Positions 23,691-34,911 of a stretch of DNA of 64,000 nucleotides are shown in pieces. Both the position numbers and the translations under genes were made by a program. Under the pieces are notes generated by a model. That model saw only the letters and a program-made list of their open reading frames with translations. It did not search any database and was not told the origin of the DNA. Source of the stretch: Zoroaster sp. YZ-2022. Lineage: Eukaryota > Echinodermata > Asteroidea > Forcipulatida > Zoroasteridae. Location: NCBI GenBank assembly GCA_029582265.1, contig CM055823.1, positions 8,168,020-8,232,019 on the forward strand, given 5' to 3'. Numbering within the stretch: position 1 is the stretch's first letter; every line of letters starts with the position of its first letter.

Positions 23691-23935
23691 GAAGTTTGTA
23701 TGTATTGGAACATTGATAATGTGGACAACCAGGTCCATGTAGTATTGTTATACAGACGACACATTATAGAAGTTTGTGTGTGTATTGGAACATTGATAAT
23801 TTGGACACCAGGTTCATGAAGTATTGTTATACAGACGACATATTATAGAAGTCTGTGTGTGTATTGGAACATTGATAATGTGGACACCAGGTTCAGTAGT
23901 ATTGTTATACAGACGACACATTATACGAATTATCA
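23691..23935. repeat. ~77-bp tandem repeat, three copies
   Basis: The units share 'gtgtattggaacattgataa', 'ggacaccaggttca' and 'gtagtattgttatacagacg'. The longest continuous open frame through it (plus, 23824-24060) is low-complexity and not convincing. Confidence 0.85.
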
Positions 23936-23939
23936 GTGA

Positions 23940-25494
23940 CATCAATTTGTTACATAAGGGTGTGATGGGTGATTCAAAATGTCAAATTCCAGTGACTACC
24001 CTTGAACGTGATTCATTCCTAAACCCTCCCCAACACCTGAAATTGAATTTCAAATATTAGGAGTCGAATCAGTGAATACATTTTTGGGGAAATGTTGAAT
24101 AATTTGATAACAATGGAAGTCCTAAATCATGTTCAAATAAGAGAATCCAAGTTCTGAGAAGTTTGTTCAATATTTGTTTTTTACTTGACCGAAAAGGTTA
24201 GTGAGGGTGATGCTATGGACCATCCCCAACAAAATATTGTTAAACCCCATCCCCTGGGATTTACACCCATCCAGTTTATACCCTCGAGTGAATATAATAT
24301 TACACAATATGATTATTTTTTTATTAACTGTTATAAAATTGTAGAACCACGATAAACAGTTGATTTGTATAATTGATGACGTCATAACCTTATACGTGTT
24401 TGATGTCATTATGTTATTGTATTTTTGATGCATGAGATTGTACTAATACATTATGTCATTCTTGTGTAGCCTTATACTAATACATGATATAATAATTATC
24501 AATATCATATTGTGATGATGGAAATTTCAGAGCTCCAATAATGTCCATTGATTGACATTTTAAACTGTATATCTTGTTAAGTGGTTAAAGATAGAAAGTG
24601 AATTCATGAATATGTAATTAAAACCACGTGACCTACATCATGCTCATCTATACATAATAATGTGTATCTAAATGGTCCAATGACTGACCACACGTTGTTC
24701 TACAAACTATTTAATTATCACTTTTAGTAGTTTGTGTTTTGCGTCATGCAATGATTGAAACAAATTCTTATTGGCCTTAATCAAACATTGAGTTTTACTT
24801 GATAACATTTATTGCTTTTCTATGTATGTGTCGTGTGAAGACTGGAATCATAGTTTTATAAGTGCTCCTTTGGAGTAAAGAAATAAAAGACCGTACAAAA
24901 CATTAGTGTGTGTGGCTGTTGTACTTTGTCATGATGAACAGGGCATGGAATCAGAGTGATAGTTTTAAATTAACCCGGTGACTGAAAGATACCATACATA
25001 AGGTCATTATAACTGTTGCTGCTGCTGCATAAATGAGCCTGTAATTTTCAGTCACTGTGTACATCTTGAACAAGGACACGGCTTCCATGCCCTGTTAAGT
25101 CTGCACTGATCGTGACTATGTATGCCCCTTTAAAGATTGTACTTCCCGTGTTTGTGTTAGTATTTCTCATGTGATTCCCAATATGTTATATAGCAGAGCA
25201 TTGTGTGGGCATTATTCCCTTGTAGAATGGAAAACAAATATTTGAGAATGACACATTCTTTAAATCTAAGTTTTATATAAACTAAGCCTCTCATTTAATT
25301 GAGGCGTTTAATTAATGCTAAATCATGCTTTTGATAAATATTCTGAGAAATATTTTTTATCAAAACATGGGCGATACATCTTTAGTTCTTACAAGCTAAA
25401 AGGTTTATGGATCTTTGAGGCACATACAATCAATGTCGTCATTTTTTTTAATCTCAAAGCTACATTGTTATTCTAGGCCAAAGTTTATGATATC
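23940..25494. other. Gene-free stretch with one fold-back fragment
   Basis: No gene seen. At about 24937-25100, 'acagggcatggaat' and its inverted form 'ttccatgccctgtt' bracket a ~160-bp segment containing 'ggtgactgaaag' and 'ctttcagtcac'-like arms. The left end recurs at about 41790-41870, so this is a small repeat family. Confidence 0.45.
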
Positions 25495-25499
25495 CATAT

Positions 25500-25769
25500 C
25501 ATGGGCGGATCCAAGGGGGCTGTAGCTCCCCCTAAAATCCTTTTGACTGACCCTCAAAATAACAATTTAATGCCAACTGGTTTAATTATAAAATCCTTAA
25601 TTAAAAAGGGCGAGAGAAAAAGAGAGAGGGGAGGGGAGAACGCACTCATTTCCCCCTCACTGTGCTTTGTTTTTCTTTCCCTTTGATTATTTCAATTTTT
25701 GTAGTACTGAAAAATAATTGTTTTTGATTCTCAGCCCCCCCCCCTAAAAATGTTCTGGATCCGCCCATG
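25500..25769. mobile_element. 270-bp MITE with CATGGGCGGATCCA ends
   Basis: The terminal inverted repeat is CATGGGCGGATCCA, and a CATAT target duplication lies at 25495-25499 and 25770-25774. The GGGCGGATCC termini with inner G/C runs resemble hAT-type short elements, although the duplication is 5 rather than 8 bp. The interior is low-complexity, with no ORF of note. Confidence 0.65.
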
Positions 25770-26124
25770 CATATAGGCTGGGGTACCGGGTGGTCGTGGC
25801 ACGAACGCAACCCCAGCTGATGAGCAGGCATCCTGAGCACCGTACCAGTTTGGTGGATACGTGGATATTAATTAAGAAATAAAATAAAGACAAATTCCAT
25901 CACTAATATAACAATTAAACGTGAGAGTAGCAAATGAACATTGTTCAAAGAGAAATCACGACAATCGGAAGTCTATAAATGTAGAGGCTTTTGGACACTT
26001 AGTGGGTACGAGCTTAAACTTCAGCTTACTTCATTTATTACAAGAAAATATTGGCTAAAATTCATTCATTTTGTTTTCATGCTAATGTGGAACTTTCGTC
26101 TCATGATCAAGTTGAACCTTTATA

Positions 26125-26314
26125 CAGGCACGTTGCCAGAGTTGGAATTTTGGGGGGCACATTCCGTGCATGCTCTTGTGAGCCAGAATGTTTCGCACAA
26201 TTATTTGTTGGTATGGGGGGGGTGGCCCACCCCTTTGAATTTTTAAAACTCTGAAAAAAAATTGGGGGGGGTACGTCCCCCCCCCCCCCGTGCCCCCTCG
26301 TAGCTACGTGCCTG
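26125..26314. mobile_element. 190-bp hAT-type MITE
   Basis: The ends are CAGGCACGTTGC.. and ..GTAGCTACGTGCCTG. An exact 8-bp target-site duplication CCTTTATA (26117-26124 and 26315-26322) identifies the hAT superfamily. Long G and C runs flank the centre. No coding capacity. Confidence 0.85.
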
Positions 26315-26854
26315 CCTTTATAGTTGGGAAATTAATGCTTGTACTTACATAGCATCTCAGACAGAAATATTTCAAGGGATGTTTTGTTTTTTGGTAATCA
26401 AGTGCAATAGGTTTTGTGGCGATCAAAGTACACAAATGTAAAAGTTGTACATATTAACATACACACTGTTGCCTGCCATGAAAGCCATGGTATACTGCTA
26501 AGGATATTCCCTACACACGAGACATGATCTGTTTTCAACAGATCCGGTATCTGCAAGCGGCTGTTTGTTTCCTTGTATAGGCCTGTGAAAGAATGTTAAC
26601 ATAATATGATGTGGTATTTCATTATTACAAGGAAAAAGCTTTACTACTTCTGAGTTCAAAGATCAATAACCGTGTAGGGAGTTTCTGTTTCCTTCTTTAA
26701 CACACAAACAATTCCTCAGCTCCAGAGCTATGAGAGGCGGTAGACAAGATTTCAAAATAATTTCCTAAATTTTCCCTAAATTTCGCAAAATCTTCAAAAA
26801 AATTCAAAATATTCTCCAAACATAGAAAAACCCAAAATATTTATTATTTTTAAT

Positions 26855-27045
26855 AATAATAATAATAATATAATGTGTGGACTTATATAGCGCACGTATC
26901 CACCAACTGAGTGGTGCTCAAGGCGCATTATATTATTACCCCTGCTCATAAGGCTCATAAGGCTTATAAATCATTCCCAAAACCATTTCAGCTCCCTGGG
27001 GAGTATACAGCTCAATTGCTGCCATTACAGCGCATATAGGGCTAA
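26855..27045 (-). mobile_element. SINE 3' half
   Basis: It contains the (ATT)n tail, 'tatatagcgcacgtatccac', 'gctccctggggagtatacag' and 'caattgctgccatt' of the tRNA-derived SINE family, and stops before the tRNA-like head. Confidence 0.8.
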
Positions 27046-27444
27046 TCCATTGTTTTAAACTCAAAACATACAAAAACCCAAAATTTTTATTATTTTTGAT
27101 CCATTGTTTTAAACTCAACAAACTCGAGATGGGAGGGGTTAGTGTTGAGGCGAGCTAGCTGTCCCATCACAAGTCTGGTCTAGCGCCCTCATATGTTGGT
27201 TTTGGGGGTGCCAATTGGGGGTAACTCAATTGCATTGCTATAGATATTTCTCATTGTCAAGTTGACAATAGAAAGTTTGTGCCGATACTGAGTGGGGAAC
27301 TTGCACATTTCTACCCGTTTGTCGAGGTATGGTTCCACATTTTTCCATATTGATTGTGATAATATAAAGGAGGTTTAAGTGGGTTTGTGCATCCATGGAT
27401 GCATCATTCTGGGTAGCTACAGAAACTGTATCTCATTTTATATA

Positions 27445-27690
27445 GGCCTAGGTCTTGTCATGGGATTGGGTCGAATCAGGGGCGCGTTTTGGCGACCGTA
27501 ACCAGAAACATGTTTTGGCCTCGGTCATTGGTACGTGAAGCGTTTTGACGAGTTCGGTCGTGCTGCAATGACGTCATTGTTCTGACTGAACATAAAAACC
27601 ACGGTTACGGTCGCGAAAACGCGCTCCTAGTCTAATTCGGCCCAATCCCATGCCATGTCATGATAAGACCTAACGTTAGATATTCAGTTA
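27445..27690. mobile_element. Fold-back MITE with GCGCGTTTTCGCGACCGTAACC-type arms
   Basis: The inner arms are 'ggggcgcgttttggcgaccg' and 'cggtcgcgaaaacgcgctcc'. Outside them, 'catgggattgggtcgaat' pairs with 'attcggcccaatcccatg'. A longer relative is at 43632-44052. Confidence 0.75.
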
Positions 27691-27755
27691 CTGCAGCTAC
27701 ATTCTGGGGATCAGTTTGAAATCTTACATGATTTCAAGTGATTGGTTACGGTGGA

Positions 27756-29065
27756 AAGAATGTCGTATCTGACTGCCACTTTTTAAGGGTTTTTTGGGAA
27801 TTTTTTTGCAACATTAACTAACCATTTAAAAAATGATTCTAACTGTCACAGTTAGAATGGACGATATAGGCCTACTAACAACAGAGTTAGTAGGCCTATA
27901 TCGTCCATGTACGTAATTCTCCGCACTCGTGAAATGACGCACTTACCTTTGGCTTAGCATTTCTCGGAAAACTTACAAAATTATGGCATATTAATGGTTG
28001 CATAAACTTATCTAAGTCATACTTGTTACAAAAATAAAAATCACAGTGAAATTGTATGATTTACTAGAAAGTTAGTGCTTATGAAAGTGGAAAAAGTTGT
28101 TTAACCACTGATTTTACTAGATACAAATAGTAAGGGATTTAAGCCTACATGACCTCAATTTTTTTTCACGAACATCTGTGATTTTATTGTTCTATGCCGT
28201 CAACGAGCTATTGTCTATGTAAACCAAAAGATATGAATGCTTTGCATTTGCAATGATTTTTTAAAGAAATACTGATCCTCAAAATGGACACATTACTTGA
28301 AGAAGCGAACGAAGACTACTTAATTCGTTGGTGTTTATTTCGTCGGCAGTGGAAAATTAATGAGAAAATGAAACATTAATATCATGGTTATGAAAAGAAA
28401 TCATTTATTTGACAAAATGTTAACAGAATTTTTACACATTTCAAAGTTTTAAAGTACTTTTTGCAAAAGTTTTAACCACCTTCCATTTTATTGGTCTTTC
28501 AAGAATATTGATTAAAAGTTTTGAGAGCTTCTCCAAATTATACCATTTTATTTTAAAAATCTAGAACAATATTTTTATTTTCAAGATTAAAAACCGTCTG
28601 GAATAGGATCAAACATGATTCAACTGTTTTTCTTCTTGGATACATTTTCTGTGCCCCCATCAATTTTAACAGTTTGGGGTGAGTCATTATACCAACATCA
28701 ATTTTTTGATGACCACAATTCTGTGCGTCTCAAAAAACGGCGCTCAAGACGTCCACGCGTATGATCATGCATTGAAATTCAGCATTTAACAAGAGAATCC
28801 TTCACTGAAACAAACTGAAACACCAAACTGCTAATTTCATTTGTAAGTTACTGTCCAGTTGATTATAAAACCTTAGGTGCGTCACTTAGGGTAAATTGAG
28901 AATAACTGTAGTGTTAGATTTTTGGGGGTACAGAAAGTAAAAACTAATTTTATGATGGTTTTCGGACTTTATTTTCCTTCTAAAAACATCCTCCCATTCA
29001 GAAAATAGATGCCACTGCACATGTACAATGACTGTGTTGGTCACTAATGGTTCGTATATTCAAAG
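27756..29065. mobile_element. Larger copy of the GGAAAGAATGTCGTATC repeat family
   Basis: The left end is 'ggaaagaatgtcgtatctg' plus 'actgccactttttaag'. Near the right end, 'gggggtacagaaagtaaaaac' and 'atgatggttttcggacttta' match 44855-44920 and the inverted 13300-13390. At 27842-27910 an inner palindrome 'tggacgatataggcctacta' folds back. No ORF of note. Confidence 0.5.
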
Positions 29066-29609
29066 AAAAAAAATTAAGTTTTTGTAGAACTTGCTTTGTT
29101 TTTTATATTGGCGCATCCATCATTATCCTATCCTCCCCCTCCCCCATTATGCGACATTATGTTTAGTACATGTTAAGTACATATTTTGGCCCAACCATAT
29201 CGTGCGTGCTCATTTAATCACGTGCTGCAATTTACAATCGGCAGCCTTTGAATATTGAATATTCGATCAAAATCAATATATCCGAATATCCATTGACCAA
29301 ATTATTTGAAAATGCATAGCCCTATAAACATATAATAAAAGCAGATCTAATATTACTATTCATGTCAGAAATTTATATATTGAGCAAAAAAATAATAAAC
29401 AAATCTTTAAAAAATCACATTTTTGGGACAAAATATAGGATATGGCATTTAAACATAATGGCGGCCATAGTGGATTCCCAGAATGCATTGGAAGTGGTCA
29501 CATGACTCAGTGTTGGAAAATACAGAAAATTTCAATATGATTGGACAACTTTAGCATTCTGGAGATACATGTGTTATGTGGGGCCACATCACCGTTTTCT
29601 CTCCCCTCC

Positions 29610-29955
29610 CCCTGGCCTGATAGGGTTAATGGGGATTTGGTACACATTATGACCACCCCCAGGCCTGATAGGGTTAATGGGGATTTGGTACACATTGTGC
29701 CCCCCCTCCCCCCCCCCCATCCAGGCCTGATAGGGTTAATGGGGATTTGGTACACATTGTGCCCCCCCTCCCCCCCAGGCCTGATAGGGTTAATGGGAAT
29801 TTGGTACACATTGTGCCCCATTCCCCCCAGGCCTGATAGGGTTAATGGGGATTTGGTACACATTGTGACCACCCCCAGGCCTGATAGGGTTAATGGGGAT
29901 TTGGTACACATTATGACCACCCCCAGGCCTGATAGGGTTAATGGGGATTTGGTCA
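29610..29955. repeat. ~46-60-bp C/G-biased minisatellite, seven copies
   Basis: The core 'ggcctgatagggttaatggg' plus 'atttggtacacatt' is repeated seven times. Spacers alternate between short 'gaccaccccca' and longer poly-C forms. The minus strand is G-rich and could form G-quadruplexes. Both strands stay open for about 150 codons only because of the repeat composition. Confidence 0.9.
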
Positions 29956-30161
29956 TGTTCACACTCAGTGATTTGATGGTATAAATAAATAAGTGACAAT
30001 CTGTGAGTCAATTAACTCCTCAGGTTGCATCCTAACATGATTCCTGCAGCGAGATCCCTGGTTACACGACATGTACCGTCATGGGTTAAATGACTTATGA
30101 CTAATGCCCCCCAGAATTAAGATATTGACAAAATAGGTAGACGACCAATTAAGGTTACAGG

Positions 30162-30800
30162 TGGTTCAGTTGGTAGAGTGCTGATATGGTAACCCAGAGC
30201 TTAGACTGCCAACATAGGGCTATAGATGGCTCAGTTGGTAGAGTGTCGGTACGGTAACCCAGAGCTGAGACTGCCAACATAGGGCTATAGATGGCTCAGT
30301 TGGTAGAGTGTCGGTACGGTAACCCAGAGCTGAGACTGCCAACACAGGGCTATAGATGGCTCAGTTGGTAGAGTGTCGGTACGGTAACCCAGAGCTGAGA
30401 CTGCCAACACAGGGCTATAGATGGCTCAGTTGGTAGAGTGTCGGTACGGTAACCCAGAGCTGAGACTGCCAACACAGGGCTATAGATGGCTCAGTTGGTA
30501 GAGTGTCGGTACGGTAACCCAGAGCTGAGACTGCCAACATAGGGCTATAGATGGCTCAGTTGGTAGAGTGTCGGTACGGTAACCCAGAGCTGAGACTGCC
30601 AACGTAGGGCTATAGATGGCTCAGTTGGTAGAGTGTCGGTACGGTAACCCAGAGCTGAGACTGCCAACATAGGGCTATAGATGGCTCAGTTGGTAGAGTG
30701 TCGGTACGGTAACCCAGAGCTGAGACTGCCAACGTAGGGCTATAGATGGCTCAGTTGTGCTGGTACGGTAACCCAGAGTTCATGAGGTCGCAGGTTTCTT
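30162..30800 (+). repeat. 65-bp tandem array of tRNA-like 5' halves, ten copies
   Basis: 'tggctcagttggtagagtg' occurs at 30227 and then every 65 bp to 30747, preceded by a diverged copy at 30162. TGGCTCAGTTGG fits the pol III A-box consensus. Each unit also has an anticodon-arm-like 'cggtacggtaacccagag' and then an unrelated joint 'ctgagactgccaacat'. Only the last copy continues into a T-arm-like 'gaggtcgcaggttt'. The array ends about 90 bp before the predicted NLR-2 start codon. Confidence 0.9.
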
Positions 30801-30886
30801 TGTTAACTCCAAACATATATCTTATTTATCTCAGGTTTTGTGACGCTGTCTTCTTTGGGTTGCGTTGTTTGAGCTCGATACAAAGG

Positions 30887-30920
30887 ATGGATACCCCTAG
30901 CCAAGACAAATCATCATCAG
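30887..30920 (+). CDS. NLR-2 exon 1 (predicted start)
   Basis: ATG at 30887 opens 11 codons (MDTPSQDKSSS) plus one base, followed by the donor 'G|GTACGT'. The choice rests on a good donor, phase 1 matching the next exon, and total frame closure: exons of 34, 138, 189 and 2573 nt sum to 2934, exactly 978 codons with stop. The leader is Ser-rich with no signal peptide, as expected for a cytosolic receptor. The 5' neighbourhood is the 65-bp tRNA-like array, with no TATA box seen. A different or additional first exon is possible. Confidence 0.5.
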
Positions 30921-31164
30921 GTACGTATTCATGGTAATAGAACTTGATCACGCTGTGGCTATCTTTGTCAAATTACTTGTATCTAAGTATGAATATAGTG
31001 CAGATTCTAAGTACTTTGAAGCATAAAGGGGTCTGACCATCAAAATAATGTTGACGTATTGGTGTTATTTTAACACCACGATTTTTGCAGAGTAGCACTA
31101 GGGCTACATTGGCATTAGTATTGGGTTTCACCAGAAGTATAATACATGAAGTGTTCCAGACTGC

Positions 31165-31994
31165 TATAACCCAGTCCATATACCTACATGAAGTGTGCCA
31201 CCCTGCCATAACCCAGTCCATGTACCTACATGAAGTGTGCCAGCCTGCTATAACCCAGTCCATGTACCTACATGAAGTGTGCCACCCTGCCATAACCCAG
31301 TCCATGTACCTACATGAAGTGTGCCAGCCTGCTATAACCCAGTCCATGTACCTACATGAAGTGTGCCACCCTGCCATAACCCAGTCCATGTACCTACATG
31401 AAGTGTGCCACCCTGCCATAACCCAGTCCATGTACCTACATGAAGTGTGCCAGCCTGCCGTAACCCAGTCCATGTACCTACATGAAGTGTGTCAGCCTGC
31501 CATAACCCAGTCCATGTACCCACATGAAGTTTGTCAGCCTGCCATAACCCAGTCCATGTACCTACATGAAGTGTGTCAGCCTGCCATAACCCAGTCCATG
31601 TACCTACATGAAGTGTGCCAGCCTGCCATAACCCAGTCCATGTACCTACATGAAGTGTGCCAGCCTGCTATAACCCAGTCCATGTACCTACTGTACATGA
31701 AGTGTGCCAGCCTGCCATAACCCAGTCCATGTACCTACATGAAGTGTGCCAGTCTGCCATAACCCAGTCCATGTACCTACATGAAGTGTGCCAGCCTGCT
31801 ATAACCCAGTCCATGTACCTACTGTACATGAAGTGTGCCAGCCTGCCATAACCCAGTCCATGTACCTACATGAAGTGTGCCAGTCTGCCATAACCCAGTC
31901 CATGTACCTACATGAAGTGTGTCAGCCTGCCATATAATAAACCCAGTCCATGTACCTATATGAAGTGTGTCAGCGTGCTATAACCCAGTCCATG
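31165..31994. repeat. 42-bp minisatellite, left part (~20 copies)
   Basis: The unit 'acccagtccatgtacctaca' plus 'tgaagtgtgccagcctgccata' repeats with few substitutions. Two units carry an 8-bp insertion ('ctactgtacatg'). It lies in NLR-2 intron 1. The 42-bp period keeps long frames open on both strands, but there is no evidence of translation. Confidence 0.95.
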
Positions 31995-33184
31995 CATAGG
32001 CGTATGGGCTGGGGGGGTTGCATCCCCCCAGCCCTATGAAAGTTAAGCCATTCGGGCAAAAATGGTATTGCCATTCGGGCAAAATCATTCGGGCAAAAAT
32101 GGTATTGTCTGTCAGTTTTAGCGTGGCAGATTAACCGCGGATCTGTGGCCAATTTATTCGTCATTTTCTCAATTAACACAAACCTACATACCACCATGGC
32201 GCTATTGAATATATCAGAGACGTGATGACATAAATTATTGTCATATCAGAGAGTGATGACAGAAATTACCGTCATATAGCCCGATAGCCGGGCTAGGCGG
32301 TTAGTCTTAGTCTGTCTGTGGTTTCATGCGGTGAGCTTTACAATTAAATCTCAAAATCTGATTGGTTACAACGGGAAAAGCCCTAACACCTCTGAGACAT
32401 GCTTGGCTCACGACGTTGTATTACATTTCTCTTTCTGATTTCTTCGACTTGAACGACTTCAACTGCTGGTGATTTAACCGTCATTCGTCAATACTAATTA
32501 TGTTACCGTCAAAGTCTCGTAAACGATCTTATCGACACCGTGTTAAATGCGAGAAATGCGAGAAGGAATTTGACAGTGACTATAAAGAGAGACATTTTCG
32601 GGTAGTTCACAATGGTAGAAAAGTAAAATGTCATCCAGTACCAGATTCACCAGATTCAACCCAGGCAAAAATAAGCGGTTTCTTCGTCCAAAGTGCTGAA
32701 ATTGAAAGTGGTGCAGCACACAAACACGCTGACCTGGTCACAACCGTTGGAGAGCCCGAACGGACCGGCAGTCATGCGGCTCACGCCGATGGTTTGGCCG
32801 TCCCCGAGTCAAATCAGATTGCCCTGGAGAAAGACACGTTTGAGAAGGAGCCCATGGTTGATGCGATAGCCTTGGTTGGGTCGGAAATGAGTGAAATCGA
32901 GAAATTGTCTTTAAAACAGTAATATTTTTTGTAAATAATGTACAATTGTGAATTGTCAATTGATAAAGTTGCCAGTTTCCCTGCTCTTAGAGCACTGCTC
33001 TACCAAAGATAACTGTTTCGCGTTCCCTATCGTTCAGGAATAACAATGGCAATCCGTGTTCTTCAGGGGGCTTCATATTTAATAGTAATATCGCGAGATG
33101 ATTATGACGTCATCGAAATGACGTCATCTCATTCCGGCAATTTATGTTCAGCCCCCCCTACAAAATTTCGCCCGTACGCCTATG
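31995..33184 (+). mobile_element. hAT-type element inserted in the minisatellite
   Basis: The terminal inverted repeat is CATAGGCGTAYGGGC (left 31995, right end 33184). The 8-bp target duplication AGTCCATG (31987-31994 and 33185-33192) is part of the minisatellite unit itself. The 1190-bp element holds a 140-codon zinc-finger ORF but no catalytic transposase region, so it is an internally deleted, non-autonomous copy. Confidence 0.85.
32500..32922 (+). CDS. Zinc-finger N-terminal fragment of a hAT-type transposon protein
   Basis: 140 codons from ATG 32500 to TAA. The N-terminus is basic (SRKRSYRHR), followed by one C2H2-like finger CEKCEKEFDSDYKERHFRVVH (first Cys near residue 17, last His near residue 37). 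Then comes KISGFFVQ, a segment often seen between the finger and the catalytic part in hAT or zinc-finger transposase relatives, and an acidic, low-complexity tail. There is no DDE catalytic core or dimerisation domain. It is the only ORF in the hAT-type element at 31995-33184, and its GC content is higher than that of the surrounding minisatellite. It may be the first exon of a parent transposase left after internal deletion. If expressed it could bind element ends. Host function is unsupported. Confidence 0.6.
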   Translation: MLPSKSRKRSYRHRVKCEKCEKEFDSDYKERHFRVVHNGRKVKCHPVPDSPDSTQAKISGFFVQSAEIESGAAHKHADLVTTVGEPERTGSHAAHADGLAVPESNQIALEKDTFEKEPMVDAIALVGSEMSEIEKLSLKQ

Positions 33185-33355
33185 AGTCCATGTACCTACA
33201 TGAAGTGTGCCAGCCTGCCATAACCCAGTCCATGTACCTACACGAAGTGTGCCAGCCTGCCATAACCCAGTCCATGTACATGAAGTGTGCCAGCCTGCCA
33301 TAACCCAGTCCATGTACCTACATGAAGTGTGTCAGCCTGCCATAACCCGGTCCAA
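33185..33355. repeat. 42-bp minisatellite, right part (~4-5 copies)
   Basis: It continues the 31165-31994 array after the hAT insertion. One unit has lost part of 'cctacatg'. Confidence 0.93.
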
Positions 33356-33606
33356 AGGACACATCTTTATTTTGATGAATTCTAGGTGCACAGTGGTACA
33401 TTTTGTGAGCCTTACATGTATGAAGATTTCTGTAGCATCTTTCTGTGGTATACTCCTCAGTGGTCTTCCATATTGCATAATTTTGTAATTATTTATGGGC
33501 AATTCCAAAGAGTGGGGCGGGGGGCCATTGATATACTATCCCCACTTCAAAAAGAGAGGAGGACATGTCCCTGTGTCCACCGATCGACGCCCATGCTGAC
33601 ATGTAT

Positions 33607-34010
33607 AAACACTCACAGGGTCAATGTCTACTATACTATCCTGATTGGGAGATACTGTTATCCTGATTGAAACCCTATTCTCCCAATGAGGATACCACAT
33701 AAAGAAGTGTGGCTCACAGGGGTTGATGTCTACTATACTATCCTGATTGGGAGATACTGTTATCCAGATTGAAACCCTATTCTCCCAATGAGGATACCAC
33801 AAAGAAGTGTGGCTCACAGGGCTTGATGTCTACTATACTATCCTGATTGGGAGATACTGTTATCCTGATTGAAACCCTATTCTCCCAATGAGGATACCAC
33901 ATAAAGAAGTGTGGCTCACAGGGGTCGATGTCTACTATAGGGCCTACTATCCTGATTGGGAGATACTGTTATCCTGATTGAAACCCTATTCTCCCAATGA
34001 GGATACCAAT
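33607..34010. repeat. ~102-bp tandem repeat, four copies
   Basis: 'gatgtctactata' phases at about 33625, 33727, 33827 and 33929. Each unit contains 'attgggaga' and its inverted partner 'tctcccaat' about 35 nt apart, so each can form a short hairpin. It lies about 100 bp upstream of NLR-2 exon 2. Confidence 0.9.
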
Positions 34011-34103
34011 TGAACCCAACCCGGAAAGCCTTAGGTGACGACACCTGCGGAATTTGCACTACAGAATTACAAAGGAAATTATGTTTTTTTTTAAACTGAC
34101 TAG

Positions 34104-34241
34104 AGAGGGACAGACGAGATGATGACAGCAATGGTGGAAACCATCAAGAGATGACGTCACATAGAGGCCCTAGACAAAACAAAGATAATCAAGATGACGT
34201 CAGAGTCGCACCGACTGATATGTGGGAGCTAGACATAACAG
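34104..34241 (+). CDS. NLR-2 exon 2
   Basis: Bounded by acceptor 'ctgactag' (polypyrimidine/T-rich run before it) and donor 'ACAG|GTAAGAC'. Its 138 nt are phase 1 at both ends and open in the frame required by exons 1 and 3. The ~46 residues are highly polar (start ERDRRDDDSNGGNHQEM, end MWELDIT), rich in Asp, Arg, Asn and Gln, and probably disordered. No Death, CARD, DED or TIR fold can be recognised, so the usual adaptor-binding domain of NLRs is not encoded here. The donor and the ~50 bp after it are conserved at the NLR-1 locus (13574 onward), but the exon itself is not. Confidence 0.6.
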
Positions 34242-34722
34242 GTAAGACATCATGCTTTTATATGTTTTCAGGCTCCCATGGATTTGGGATTTTATCAAAC
34301 TGAGATATGAAATAATTCAAAAACTTACATAAATCAATATTGTGGTGAATGTAGGAAGACTTTTGTAAGTTGAGTCTTCTGACTTCTATTATAACAACTG
34401 TATTTCTATATGGAATGTTTTGTATACTAACTGCTGAAGCAATTATTTTATAGCAATTTATGTTAATAGCCAGGGCTGTTCCTGTATTATTAATCTGAAG
34501 CATTAAATTTAGCAATAATTAACAAAATTTATCAACATTAGCAAAATGTTGTATCATGCGACGTATCTCATATGCAAATCAGCCGAATGCAATAGTACCA
34601 GTGTCTTTGCTATTGACATTAAATTGGGTCCTGATTTGTACTCCTATATAACTGTATTGATAGTCATTGAAGTAGATGTAGGCCTAATGTATTTGTTTTC
34701 TTTTCTGTCAATTTGTACATAG

Positions 34723-34911
34723 ATCCTCCTGGGGCAGGTCATCACCACACATTGGTTCCATATGCAGGTAGTTTACAACAATCTCAGCAGTTAACATTAC
34801 AGGCTAATGTGCAGACTTTGAATGTCAGTGGTCACGACATGCCAGTGTTTATGGCTCCAGTAACACAACCAACTTTCCATATCCATCAGGCACAGCCATC
34901 GATAGGTAATG
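34723..34911 (+). CDS. NLR-2 exon 3 (linker exon)
   Basis: Follows 'tttgtacatag' and is clearly homologous to 14933-15109 of NLR-1 at both DNA and protein level (PPGAGHHHTLVPYAGSLQQS). Phase 1 at both ends. The donor region reads ATAG|GTAATG|GTAATGACA, two GT sites 6 nt apart. The downstream one (exon end 34911) corresponds to the NLR-1 donor and is preferred. The upstream one (34905) would remove two residues in frame. The encoded Gln/His-rich segment (SQQLTLQANVQTLNVSGHD) resembles the linkers that precede NACHT in invertebrate NLRs. Confidence 0.75.

Noticed and set aside
29616..29955. Interstitial telomere
   Set aside because: TAGGGTTA occurs once per unit and is not itself tandem, so there is no (TTAGGG)n run.
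29507..29984. ~150-codon ORFs on both strands of the 29.6-kb minisatellite
   Set aside because: Pure repeat translation, mirrored on both strands.
30162..30800. CRISPR-like direct repeats, or a cluster of real tRNA genes
   Set aside because: There are no unique spacers and the units are contiguous, in an animal genome. The tRNA-like units lack acceptor pairing and T-arms.
31085..31720. 211-codon plus-strand and 166-codon minus-strand ORFs in the 42-bp array
   Set aside because: The period is a multiple of three, so any frame free of stops in one unit stays open. The array lies in an NLR-2 intron and is split by a transposon. No start context or domain.
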